Assembly: GCA_963576565.1 (NCBI GenBank)
Contig: OY755046.1
Coordinates: 68,415,719 to 68,479,718, forward strand
DNA: 64,000 bases
Reading direction: 5' to 3'
Source: Aspidapion aeneum
Lineage: Eukaryota > Arthropoda > Insecta > Coleoptera > Brentidae
Shown here: one piece after another, positions 53,996 to 64,000 of the stretch
Position numbering within the stretch: position 1 is the first letter of the stretch
Layout of the letters: each line of letters starts with the position of its first letter
Notes under the pieces: model-generated
Told to the model about the DNA's origin: nothing
Database searches by the model: none
What the model saw: the letters and a program-made list of their open reading frames with translations, nothing else
Made by a program: the position numbers and the translations under genes

Positions 53996-54529
53996 TGTCA
54001 CTTTTTATCCTGATTTTTTACTTTTTATCCCTTATCCATCACTTTTGATCCCGGCAATAAAAAGATTTACCAAAATGCTGGTTGAAAAGTAAATTTTATA
54101 TGCGAAAATCGCGAAAACCAAAATATAATGTATTCAGTAATATTTATAGTTTTGTTGAGTTGTTAAATAATTATGAGATGTTATTTTAAATTATCCTATT
54201 TTTTATAATTTGCGTAATGACACTTCTAGTGGCGCTTAAAAAGGTGTCACCTTGCCTTTATTATGACATTATGCAAAATATAAATATTAATTATATTCAA
54301 ATTTAAATGCATACAATTAATTAAGTTGATACGGTAGCAATTAGAAAAATTGACAGTATGCAATATATTGCCATTGCGCCTTTTGATCATGTTAAAATAG
54401 ATCTATTTAAACACTTATTTAGTTTGTTTATAATAATTACTTAGGTAATGCAATTTAATTAAATAAATTGTTTTAAGAGAATGCTCTACTTGGTTCTATT
54501 TTTACTTATTTTTTTGCCATTTGAAAACC
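53996..54529. other. no gene recognised
   Basis: AT-rich, no family seen. Confidence 0.4.
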
Positions 54530-55386
54530 GTGACTCTTTTGCCGACACTAAGAGGGATTTTCTGGTTTTGTTTTAGTTACAAAACTCCTTATAGTATTTC
54601 TCGATGAGAAAACTATTTTTATATTGTAGTGTTTGGCTATTCGTCTTATGTTTATTGAAATCCCATGAACATGATTATTATTTTGAGAATTTGCTACATT
54701 TGATTTGTTTTTAATTTTAGAGCTTAATATTTTCTCGGAATAACCATTCTGTACTGTGTAAGTAAGTCTTTTTTAATGTTGTTAATTTCTGTGGTTAATT
54801 TTTCATTATTACTACAAATATTTACGGCTCTTAAATACAAACTTCATATAACTCCTTGTTTTGTAGCAACAGAATGATTATACTTGAAATTTAGGTACTG
54901 TCCCGTGTGTGTAGGTTTCCTATATACAGTGGTTTGAATGTTTTTGTCTAATCGTTTGACAAGAACATCCAAAAAATGTAAGGCAGAATCTTTTTCAAGT
55001 TCCGTGATGCATTTGATCGCTGGTCCAATACCATTCAAATGTTTGACTCTTGCTGTGTGGATTGCATGGTCCTCGAATCACTCCATCTAGATGTTTGCTA
55101 CCACTGGCGGGAGAGACGAACCCATTGGAAGTCCATCATTTTATGCGTAAAACTTATGTTTCACTTGAAAGTAAGAGTTACGGAGACAGAGCTCCAACAG
55201 ATCCATCACCCCCTCCACCGATAGCGTTGTTATCTCGTGGAGTGTATCATCAGTTTGTAATCTGTTTTTAATGATACTGAGTGACTCATTTATTGGCACG
55301 TTGGTGTAAAGACTAACTACATCAAAACTGACAAATCTATCGTCAGGATCTAATTCGATCCTTTGAAACCCCAGATCGAGTATTTT
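54530..55386 (-). pseudogene. Penelope-like RT relic (PLE-4)
   Basis: The reverse strand reads DRFVSFDVVSLYTNVPINES (motif A, 55350-55290), LCLRNSYFQVKHKFY, then DGLPMGSSLPPVVAN (motif B), a deletion over the YVDD region, and HFLDVLVKRLDKNIQTTVYR with KPTHTGQYLNFKYNHS. The segment before the endonuclease follows (INNIKKDLL-QNGY-like, then IRRIAKHYNIKIVFS). The GIY-YIG domain is not found. Several stops occur. It is a different lineage from PLE-1, judging by LYTNVP versus LFTKVP. The 5' part is cut by element Q. Confidence 0.85.
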
Positions 55387-55522
55387 AGCTCACACATATA
55401 CTATACTATAGTAGTGTGAGCTATAGTGATCCTAATTTTTTCGAGAAAAAAAAAGTTGCTCCGATTTCAGAAATTTTTATATATCTTTGCGTTTCAGATG
55501 ATTTTGAAACTTTTTTGTTGTG

Positions 55523-55606
<84 letters not shown>

Positions 55607-56172
55607 ATGTCTGTCTGTAACGACCAACGCGCATAACTCAAAAACCGCTAGCCCGATTCTAATGAAATTTGGTACCTAAGCTGGGTTTTGACTCGAGATG
55701 GTCCCATTTAAAAATGAACAAAATCCACCAAACACAAGCCAAATAAAAGGGTGGGGGTAGATTTCAAAAATTAAGTTTATGTAAAAATATGGCTTGTGTG
55801 ATATCAAACGAAAGGTAATTGAGTCTGGAGTTAAACAAAATACATTTTAGTTTATTTAACAAAAAAAGGGTGGGGGTAAATTTCAAAAATTTGAATTTAT
55901 GTGAAAATATGGCATGTGTGATATCAAACGAAAGGTAATTGAGTCTGGAGTTAAACAAAATACATTTTAGTTTTTTTTTAAGTGGGGGTAGATTTCACAA
56001 ATTTGAGTTTAAGTAATAACATGGCTTGTGTAGTATCAAACGACAGGTAATTGAGTCTAGAGTTGAATAAAATATATTTCAGTTTTTAGTTATATTAGCT
56101 CACACGTAGACTATAAATATAGTATCTAGTGTGAGCTTACGTGCCCATAAATTGGCAGAGTATTTTTCAGCC
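55387..56172 (+). mobile_element. element Q, copy 2
   Basis: Colinear with 47788-48523: terminal AGCTCACAC/GTGTGAGCT hairpins at 55388-55423 and 56098-56135, an expanded (GTCT)n tract, the ACCAACGCGCATAACTCA block and three tandem units. It is inserted at the 5' edge of PLE-4. Confidence 0.8.
55524..55617. repeat. (GTCT)n microsatellite
   Basis: About 23 tetranucleotide units inside element Q; copy 1 has only about seven. The Cys/Leu/Ser/Val-repeat ORFs over it are artefacts. Confidence 0.95.
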
Positions 56173-56436
56173 GGTCCTTTTCTCCCTTAGAATGGCCTAC
56201 CGACTGAAGGAGTGTATAACAAAGTCCGCCTTCACGAGATATCCGACCTCATTCGGCCTGGTTACCGGCGTGAATGAAGGAGTAGGACAATATTACGTTT
56301 TACACTACCTAGGAATCCTAGAAATGTCTGCCGCACCCGACCTCGGCAACCGACGAGGATCGAACCCGCCACTGTAGCAAGCGAGATTTCTTAACTCACT
56401 TGTGTTCAATGCGTGAACGCACCGAGCCACCAACCT
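56173..56436 (-). mobile_element. tRNA-derived SINE candidate
   Basis: On the minus strand a box A-like TGGCTCGGTGCG (complement of 56418-56429) is followed about 55 bp later by a box B GGGTTCGATCC (complement of 56357-56367). That spacing is right for an internal RNA polymerase III promoter. A body of about 180 bp follows. It is not a functional tRNA, since no cloverleaf can be drawn. No second copy is in the window, and the boundaries are approximate. Confidence 0.55.
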
Positions 56437-56479
56437 ATTTTTACTTGTTATTTTATAACCCTTTTCTTTGACTCTATAT

Positions 56480-56916
56480 TAGATAGTTTAAGTTGTGCTA
56501 CGTATTTTTACGTAAAACTGCACGTTAAGCGCTCTACGTTTTGTTCGAAATTTGAGTTTAAGTTGAATGTTTTTACATTACCATAACAAGTCTACTAATA
56601 GCAGAGAATATGGAATTCGGCACTGTGGTTTTTTGATGTTACAATTTTGTTTTTTGTCTTTTCAACTACAGTCGGAATATATTTGCAAAGAATTGTTTGT
56701 ACTGAAAGCGGAAATTATCGTCTAGGCCTCATTTTTCGATTGGTCAATTAACCAATTCTATTCTTTGGTAACGTTAAGGTGCCCGCAGACTGCCGTAAGC
56801 TATCGTAAACACGTAAGCTCCTAACGTAACCTTGACGACGGTGTGACGAAGTGCGCTTGCGTATCTGTCAAATCTCATGCTTACGTAAAAATACGTAGCA
56901 CAACTTAAACTATCTA
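56480..56916. mobile_element. MITE family T, intact copy
   Basis: Ends TAGATAGTTTAAGTTGTGCT and its complement, about 36 bp with perfect pairing through TACGTATTTTTACGTAA. TA may be the duplicated target. No ORF. Confidence 0.88.
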
Positions 56917-56944
56917 TTAGAGTATTTTTTTAATACTTACAACT

Positions 56945-57400
56945 GCAAAGATTCACCCTAATGTGCAATATGATAGTAAGCATTTCTCAGTGAGCTTCAT
57001 CTGATATAAATTCTAATTAACTTTAAAAATAAAGAAATTTCATTTTTTGACAATTTAGTCCGTGCAGTCGTAGGATTCCCGTTAAAAATAGTCTCAAATT
57101 GTAGTACCACCTCTGACGGGTGTTTTAAATTTGGAAAAACAAAAGAAAAAATTCATAATTGATAAAAAAACTTATATAAAAAAATTTACAAAACTTATAA
57201 CTATGTAGATGCATTACCGTATTAAATACGTGTCAATATTTAAATATTGTAAAAAGCCCAAGATATATTAGAATCCGTTTTTAATTACACATCCACCAAA
57301 ACAATTGAACATCGGTTTAATCAACGCTAACTTGTCTAAAAAATTAACACGTAAAAGATAGCGAACAGCACCGTTTTTATTGGAGATATCCTAGTGACGT
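56945..57400 (+). repeat. interspersed repeat S, copy 2
   Basis: Matches 37516-38014 plus 38912-38930, and gives the LINE-free version of the site at 38000 (AGCACCGTTTTTATTGGA). Confidence 0.8.
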
Positions 57401-58058
57401 TTGGAGGTTTAAATATGGCTACCATTTTGAAACCAAAATATTATAATTTTTTTATTAATTTCTAACCTTTGTGAGGAAATACTGTCTTTTTTACAATGAA
57501 AAAAGATGACCAATATCGCAAGGTATTTATGAACAATGCAATATTAAAAACTATTGCATTCACAGGAAAAATAAGTTAAACCTCAACCTAAATCTAGACT
57601 TGTAGACCTAGGATTGAAGCAGTTAGCACTGTAGACCCTATTAGTAAATACTGGTGTTGTAAATACATATTGTCAATAAATATGACTTCAATTGTTTAAC
57701 GAATAAAATTTATCCGTCCGTTTATATGTCTGATGTCTCTATTCAAGATTTATTTGCATTGCAACTTTCAATTTATTAATTTAGCCATATTAAAACAATA
57801 GAACGCATTATTGTTATTAAATAAATGTTGTTATTATAGTAGGCTATGATTAAACTGATGAGATTATTAACTACTATGTTATTAAAAATATATAGGTATA
57901 TACAATGTCAGATAACTATAAGAATTGATTTTCTAACTTTATTCCAAAGTAAGGAAACTCAACTCTAAATTTAAAAAAAACAGGGAAGTGATTTATCAGT
58001 CCCTGGTTGGGCTTAATTTTCATTTATATTTTAGATTATTTTGATAGAAATGTCTAAC
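57401..58058. other. no gene recognised
   Basis: AT-rich, no family seen. Confidence 0.4.
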
Positions 58059-58657
58059 CATGGCTATCAAAACAGAGGGGCCCCGATCCTCCACCTTGTT
58101 GACGTCACATCGCGGGCTGATTTTTTTTTGATGGTCACGACACCACACTGATTATTGTCTTTGAAATATTAAAGTTGGAATGACAATTCATAAATATTTA
58201 ATTTTTTTCAAAATAAAGCCGGTTTTGAGATTGTTTTTACTATATTCTTGCAGAACAATTTTTTTTAAATGTATAGTAATCCATAATTTTTCAGAGCCGC
58301 TTCATTACCTCACAAAAAAATTAAATTTAAAGTAGAAGCGAATGTGACAATCACATATGACAAAGTCAAATACATGTCAAATATAACAGTTGGCATGCGG
58401 TAATTTGAATTCAAAATAAGGAATGCTAAATCTTGAAGACTTTAACCTTTTAATCATCCTGCATCCTTACAAAAGTTTGATGGAATATCGAGATGGTGTC
58501 AGAGGATATTTCACTGAAATTTCGCAGATATCTATAGTGGCATTTTGAAAATATCATAAGAAAACATCTGACCTCCCATAAGACCCAATGTAAAAGTTAG
58601 CCCCCCGAGAACAGCTGATTTTTTCAGGGTTGTGGCCTGTATATTTTTGTTGGCTTC
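58059..58657 (+). mobile_element. one-arm copy of the palindromic element
   Basis: Matches the left half of 39561-40691 from its end (GGCTATCAAAAC) to the centre (TTTTTCAGGGTTGTGGC), then stops near the palindrome axis. Confidence 0.88.
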
Positions 58658-59535
58658 GTCCAACCTATTAATATAAACACAATTTATAAACTGTCAAATA
58701 ATCACTCTCTAAATGACGTCATGACTAAGTTGACTAAAAGAAAGACCGGTAAAATTATTTTCCGCTCTCTTATCCGTTCCTTACGGGTCTCTGTTAAGAC
58801 CGGAAAGTTTTATAGAAGGATCTACCAGTAAAGTGACAATGTTCGTACAAAAAAGTGTACGGAAAGTCCTTATTCCGGTTAAAAAAATATTATACCAACT
58901 GTTATGGATACAAAAAGGCGTAGTACAAGAATATATGGTTGTATAACTCTTTCATTGCTATTTTATATATTTTTCCTAAAGATTTTTACGATCAAATTGT
59001 TCTCTTTTTTTATTCTAAATATTTGATCAAGCTTCTTCCTACTACCGGCACATTACGAAATTATTATTATGTAAAAAAACTGGTATTTTTCTTTCAGGAG
59101 CAATATTTGAACAGTATGCTATCACTTTACGTAACATATACTGAAAGACTTCTTTTTCTGTTTACAGTACTATGTTTACACTTATATAAAAATTTATTGC
59201 TTTTTCAGTTTAATTTGTTTTTTAAAAGTGAAATCGTTAAAATAAAAATGTTTTTCTACGAACGTGCGTGAAAGTGTTACTTTTCCGCACCCATTTTCGT
59301 TTTGAAAGTGTCACTTTTCTGCACTCTCTAAAAAACCTAAGAATCGGTAACTTAATATTTATTCTTTTTTGATTTTTCTACTTTTTGATGTATGTATTTA
59401 AATTTTTTATAGTTTCAAATAAATACAAGAAATATTTCTTATTTTCATATCAAAATACCTAATTATTATTTACGTCTGAAGGTGGGTAAAACCGCTAATC
59501 AGCGTTGATCTGGCCTAAAAGACAGAAGTGCTGTC
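58658..59535. other. no gene recognised
   Basis: A 110-codon hydrophobic ORF (58939-59271) is very AT-rich and lacks a family signature. A tandem-like GAAAGTGT-ACTTTTC-GCAC motif occurs at 59269-59290 and 59304-59325 and near 26130. Confidence 0.4.
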
Positions 59536-59781
59536 TTAGGTCATGGATGGTTTCTTTTTCTTGGCAATCGATCCTTTCATCGATCTATATAGCAGCTTAT
59601 ACTCGCCTGCTCTTGTTCTAGTTTCTCTTGTATCTCGGTAGATGGCCCTTCTTGCAAGGGTTTTCTCACTATCGACGTAAGATGAGGGACAAAACGGTCG
59701 GATTAACTTCGCAAGGGTGTCACATTGACCAAGCAGTGTTCTGAGGAGTCCCATAAGGACGAAACAGTTACCTGTCAACAC
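59536..59781 (-). CDS. unidentified 81-codon ORF
   Basis: Not recognised. The frame is 81 codons with normal amino-acid composition (LAKLIRPFCPSSYVDSEKTL, then ARRAIYRDTRETRTRAGEYK) and no poly-Lys/Asn bias, so it may be a fragment of a real coding sequence. It could be an exon, or part of a retrotransposon polyprotein. No acceptor, donor or partner exon was identified. No transmembrane segment or known motif is evident. Confidence 0.25.
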   Translation of the reverse strand: MLTGNCFVLMGLLRTLLGQCDTLAKLIRPFCPSSYVDSEKTLARRAIYRDTRETRTRAGEYKLLYRSMKGSIAKKKKPSMT

Positions 59782-60190
59782 TTATTAGGTGTCCGTTAGC
59801 TGCCCACGGAACAATATGAGAGAAACAAAAACTTATTTTCACCCGATTAGCCACGAAAACTTGTTTGATTTTTAAATTCACGGATCCCTAATTTTGTATG
59901 GCTTAAAAATATAATTTATTTTACATACTTTGCTATTATATTATTTATAGCTATATGATTATTTTGAACACTTTTTTGACAATAACAAATCCTCTTGATT
60001 GTTATTTTTACTGCAACTACCTTGTACTAATTTTGCAATGTTGCATTTTGTCTATCATCAACGATTGCAGTTTAATTTCGAAAATAATAATATTTTGAGA
60101 TGAGTAGGTATTTTTGAGGAAAATTTTAATATTTATTACATACTTGTATGTGAGTTTGTAAAAACTGTATTGATATGTTTTTGCTATTAC
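59782..60190. other. no gene recognised
   Basis: AT-rich, no family seen. Confidence 0.4.
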
Positions 60191-60192
60191 AT

Positions 60193-61643
60193 TAGGGACT
60201 TTTTGCACGCCCTCCTTTAACTAACTTTATCCTTTAAAAATGCGACATTAAGTGACAGATGTCACATGATATGTAGAAGCCCAATTTTTGACCTTTTGCA
60301 CACACAATTTTTTATCTTTTATCCTTTATTTATTTGTCAAAAGCCTGTTTTGTGTTCTGTAGGTAAAATCACCGAACCGAATGATCAGATAGTAGTGGCT
60401 CAGGATTTTGACGACCTCGAATATATGACACGAAAACTAATAGAAGAGTACAATAAGTGGGGACTAGAGGTTAATCTCAATAAGACAGAGTATATGTGTA
60501 TCGGTGGAATGAAACAGGATCTAATCTTAAATACCGGGCAGCGAATTCAGTCCTGTCATAAGTATAAATACTTAGGTCTAAAAATTACAGCTGACGGAAC
60601 ACTAGACAAAGCTATAAAAGATCGTAACGTACAAGGAAGAAAAGCAATAACTGTAATAAATGGAATAATTTGGGACCAAAGTATATCAAAACATAACAAA
60701 AAGCATTTATATAACACCATTGTAAAAAGTATTATTACATACGGCTGAGAAGTATGGCCAATCAAGGATAGAACAGAAAAAATGCTTTCCGCTACGGAGA
60801 TGGACTATTGGAGAAGAGCAGCAGGGAAATCACAAAGAGAAAGAGTTACAAATCAAAGAATAAGATAAATTATGACAGTGGGTGAACGTACCCGTGCTTT
60901 AGTGGATGATATAAGAACAAAACAACTGGTATGGTACGGACATGTACAAAGAATGAATGATGAAAGACTACCTAAACAAATACTACAATGGAAACCAACT
61001 GGCCGAAGAAAACGAGGACGGCCAAGGAGAAGCTGGAGAGAAGGAATAGACAGTGAAATAAGAATAAGAGGCCTAGATGATGAATTATGGGCAAACAGAA
61101 ACGAGTGGAGATTGGGTACGGGAAGACGTAGAACGTTGTGAAACCGATAAATATATAAAAAATATATAGGTAAAATCAATTAAAAAGTTCCGAAAACAAC
61201 TAGGGAAAAACTGAAAGAACAGGACCAGTGAAAAACTGCCAGGAAAATAGAGGATGTGTTTAGTGTGTACTTCTTATTTTTTTACACACTTCACAAAACA
61301 TTGATGACTTTTAATTAGTTAGTGAACACTGTTGCCAAACATACCTACCAGTTTTTATAAAAAATAATCTTCAATAACTGGCATAAAATTAAATCTGCGA
61401 AATACCCCGCATTGGTAGCTCTTGCAATAATTGCCTGGTATCAAAAATATTTTAAATTCACATAATATTTTGACAACATTATATGCGGAGCAACACTGTC
61501 TCTAAATAAATGAACTAGTAGCCTGCGTTATTGGAACACAAGTAAGGTCAAACACTATCCTTTAGTAAAGGATAAGGTTCAAACCAGGTAAATGCGCATG
61601 CCTCAAATAGAAGATAAGAGAAAAGTCCCTATTCTCTTAAATA
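60193..61643. mobile_element. TIR element J hosting an RTE-A copy
   Basis: The ends share TTAGGGACTTTT (left) and AAAAGTCCCTA (right), with loosely paired interior tracts around TTATCCTTTA. The RTE-A insertion with its own TSD lies inside. Boundaries are approximate. Confidence 0.5.
60372..61166 (+). pseudogene. RTE-A LINE, short copy with 12-bp TSD
   Basis: TSD TAGGTAAAATCA at 60360-60371 and 61167-61178. It starts at the catalytic DDQ-VVAQ of RT motif C and runs to the Arg-rich tail, closely matching 35690-36430. Defects are a TGA at 60746, a stop near 60866 and a small insertion near 60888. The 3' end is a short, interrupted (TA)n. The apparent 160-codon ORF begins in flanking DNA. Confidence 0.9.
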
Positions 61644-61939
61644 GAGAATTTACTGTGCTTGGTAATTAGGGTTATCTCCTTTTTTTTAAATCATTATTAA
61701 AGCAGTAAAGTACCTATATAAATAAAAAAAAACTCACCACAAAACCTGATTGATGGTTACATTAAAAAAAAAATACTTAGTCTAATCTTAGTCCACCTGG
61801 CAGTACCTAGATTTTTTAAGCCCAGTGATTTTTATTTTGTGTCTAAAGTAGGGTGACCAGATTTTTTAGGCCTCAATACACTCAGACACTCTCAGAAGGG
61901 GAAAGAATATGAAGTGTTAATTAAATAAATGAATTCATG

Positions 61940-62160
61940 TTGACTCTGATTGATACTTTCGTAGCCCATTACCACACTCCAAGTTTTTGTAAATATCTCA
62001 GAAACGGAAGCTATTACGAATATACTAATTTATACTATGTATACTATAAATTATTAAGAAAAATGTGTTCTAATATATTCCGAAAAACGCATATTGATGA
62101 AATGCTGTTACCGTCTTGAACACTTTTTCATGAAACTAATACCTTTTCTAGCCATTGCTG
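61940..62160 (-). repeat. interspersed repeat O, copy
   Basis: The reverse complement carries TTCCGTTTCTGAGATATTTA and GTGTGGTAATGGGCTA, as at 3520-3610. Confidence 0.7.
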
Positions 62161-62209
62161 CGGGGCAGGATTTTGCAGTATCTTTTTCGTCACTTCAAAA
62201 ATTATTAAT

Positions 62210-62790
62210 GCAACTGAATACTCTATGAGTATGTATATTTAGGTGTCACATTTGATAAGACAGGAACAGACTGTAAAGAACTGGAAAAAAATAGTAACAA
62301 CAAAAAAGGTTATTGGATGTCTTAACAGTATTTTATGGAATATTTAACATTTATGAAACAATGGTCAAAAGCACACCGTTGTCTGGAATAGAGACTTGTC
62401 GCGTAACAGAAAAATATAAAACAATAATGGAAAGTGTCGAAATGGATGCAATAAGAAGATCAATAAGAATATCTAGAACAGATCTTATAGGAAATGAGAT
62501 CATAAAAGAAAGAATTGGAATCGAGGGAAGCATAACGGATGACATCACTAAAAGACAACTGATATGGTACTGCCATGTACAACGGATGAACGATGAAATA
62601 TAACCAAAGTAAGGCCTAGAATGGCGACCAATAGGGCGCAGAAACAGAGGGCATCCTAAACTCGAATGGCAACAGCCAATCCAAAGATCAATGAGTCAAA
62701 AAACGTGACAGAAGATGATTGTCAGGATTGAAGGAGGTAGAGAATAGGAGTCGGACAACGTAGAAAAACGTTCTAAACCGACAGAGTAGT
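62210..62790 (+). pseudogene. RTE-B LINE, plus-strand 3' copy
   Basis: It starts at YLGVTFDKTGTDCKELEK, loses frame, then reads ETMVKSTPLSGIETCRVTEK and AIRRSIRISRTDLIGNEIIK. GSITDDITKRQLIWYCHVQR follows (the usual WYGH has become WYCH). The C-terminal block is frameshifted. The end is CTAAACCGACAGAGTAGTA, with only a remnant of the (AGT)n tail. Confidence 0.88.
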
Positions 62791-63046
62791 ATTGTCCCTC
62801 GAAGACTAAAATAGTATTTTCTCAAAATTTGTATAAGGGACCGGTTTAAAGTTTTGAAGTAGTCAGGCAAAATCTTATTTTAATATCATTGATGTATTTC
62901 TTTAAAATTTGCAAAAGTAAGTGGAAAACAAACTCCGACATAATCATAATACGGAACAGCGCAGGACATTTTGACTTAAACAGGACATTTTATAGGACAT
63001 TTTTTGATACAGAACAGATCTTACAAATACAGGACGAATGGTCACC

Positions 63047-63754
63047 TTATTTAAAGACATTTTAATTTATCCGTTCTTAATGATTCTTTTGTTGTCTTGT
63101 TTTTTAGTAAAGAAACGACAGTGTTAAATACAAACAATAGTAATAAAAAAATACTAAATATTACAAATTGAAAACATTAAAGTTTTATGTTAATGATTGA
63201 ATATTTCTTATTATCGAAAAACAATATGTTAAATTTTTTTTCACCATATATGGATAAGAGAGGAATATAGCACGTGTAAGATTTACTGTCGTGTCTTAGG
63301 TAGATAGATATAAGAATCAGGTGAAACAAATAAACAAAATAAATTAAACAAGGAATGCAGAAATACAGAATTAAGTTGAAAATAATTTGATGAAAAGATG
63401 AAAGAAATAAATATATTTTTACCTTCCTACAAGAGCAGCTCCATAAGGTAAATTGCTCAATGACCTTCGAAATAATGCCCTAATAAATAATTTAATGTTC
63501 TATTATTAAATGAAACTATTATTAACCGAACCGAAACAAGCCCATATTTTGTCTCTGTCCAAGCCTTTGCGGTTGCAATATTTCCCTCTCTATCAGACTC
63601 TTTCTGTAAAACTATACGAAAATAACATGCAAAATATCGAAAACATTCGTAAAATTTTGGATTTTCTCGGTCAAAAGCCCATAAAACAGCCATGGAATAT
63701 GAATCAGCTGTTTTTTGTTTACCTAGTGTCCGAGAACAAACCAGACAAGTACAG
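63047..63754. other. no gene recognised
   Basis: ORFs at 63457-63759 (-) and 63510-63833 (+) overlap each other and the LINE tail and have no family signature. Confidence 0.4.
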
Positions 63755-64000
63755 AACAAACCTACTACTACTAAAATCTCGGTTTAGGACGTTTTTCTAC
63801 GTTGTCCGACGCCATTCAGTCAGATTTTTTTGACTCATTGATGTTTGGATTGACTGTTGGCATTCTAGTTTAGGACGCCCTCTTTTTCTGCGTCCTATTG
63901 GTTGCCATTCTAGGACCTACTTTGGTAATCTTTCGTCGTTCATCCGTTGTACACGGCTGTACCATATCAGTTGCCTTTTAGTGATGTCATCCGTGCTTTC
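63755..64000 (-). pseudogene. RTE-B LINE 3' end, running off the window
   Basis: CTACTACTACTAAAATCTCG (tail) and the conserved 3' terminal coding block, matching 51302-51560. Truncated by the window edge. Confidence 0.85.

Larger units (their letters stand above)
61851..63046. mobile_element. TIR element K hosting RTE-B
   Basis: Ends AGGGTGACCA (left) and TGGTCACCTT (right). The right interior has repeated AGGACATTTT phrases. RTE-B lies within at 62210-62790 and a repeat O copy at 61940-62160. Confidence 0.55.

Noticed and set aside
55416..55679. 87-codon ORF with (Cys-Leu-Ser-Val)n repeats
   Set aside because: Pure translation of the (GTCT)n microsatellite in element Q.
56352..56436. A tRNA gene on the minus strand
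   Set aside because: Box A and box B are present, but no acceptor stem or cloverleaf can be drawn, so a SINE head is the better reading.
58939..59271. 110-codon hydrophobic ORF as a membrane protein
   Set aside because: Extremely AT-rich DNA gives Phe/Leu/Tyr/Ile-rich frames by chance. No start context, domain or repeat supports it.

Overview
The window is AT-rich, intron-like or intergenic DNA from a eukaryote, almost certainly an arthropod and most likely an insect. The order cannot be read from the sequence; a beetle is only a guess. No bacterial operons, CRISPR arrays, rRNA genes or intact tRNA genes are visible. One stretch looks like host coding sequence: an exon at 5071-5368 with a strong acceptor, an ATG behind an in-frame stop, a signal anchor and a phase-1 donor. 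Almost everything else is transposable-element sequence, often nested three deep.

Layout. 1-5000: a LINE fragment split by a P-superfamily relic with a perfect 8-bp target duplication, then interspersed repeats and a MITE. 5071-5368: host exon. 5474-7050: 3' end of a Penelope-like element (PLE) whose hammerhead motif is split by an RTE-type LINE. 8000-10750: mariner relic split by a THAP-bearing DNA element. 11000-14660: several inverted-repeat elements and a second P-superfamily relic. 14985-18900: short LINE insertions, and a PLE-like terminal segment with a hammerhead core and a 26-bp-arm hairpin. 18900-28700: MITEs, a pogo-type transposon, PLE and RTE fragments. 28736-34589: a TIR element (family H) invaded by a young 4.36-kb composite Penelope-like retroelement with an intact 865-codon ORF, and by a foldback element. 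35024-43330: LINEs with target duplications, a 1.13-kb near-perfect palindrome, and a 355-bp hammerhead-bearing insertion. 43600-64000: hAT MITEs, a Jockey-type LINE nested in a TIR element nested in a second H copy, another PLE relic, a tRNA-derived SINE candidate, and more RTE copies running off the right edge.

Family labels used here are local. RTE-A has a (TA)n tail; RTE-B has an (AGT)n tail; RTE-D is a third, degraded type. C1 and C2 are RNase-H-bearing LINEs with (ATC)n and (ACT)n tails. E, F, G, H, I, J, K, M, N, O, Q and S are interspersed repeats present at least twice or bounded by inverted ends. Target-site duplications (TSDs) were read by eye for fifteen insertions, so the order of nesting is unusually clear. 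The sequences best placed to be functional are the host exon and the composite PLE, which carries three hammerhead ribozyme-type motifs. In that element the stop codon and the next start codon both fall inside the ribozyme core.
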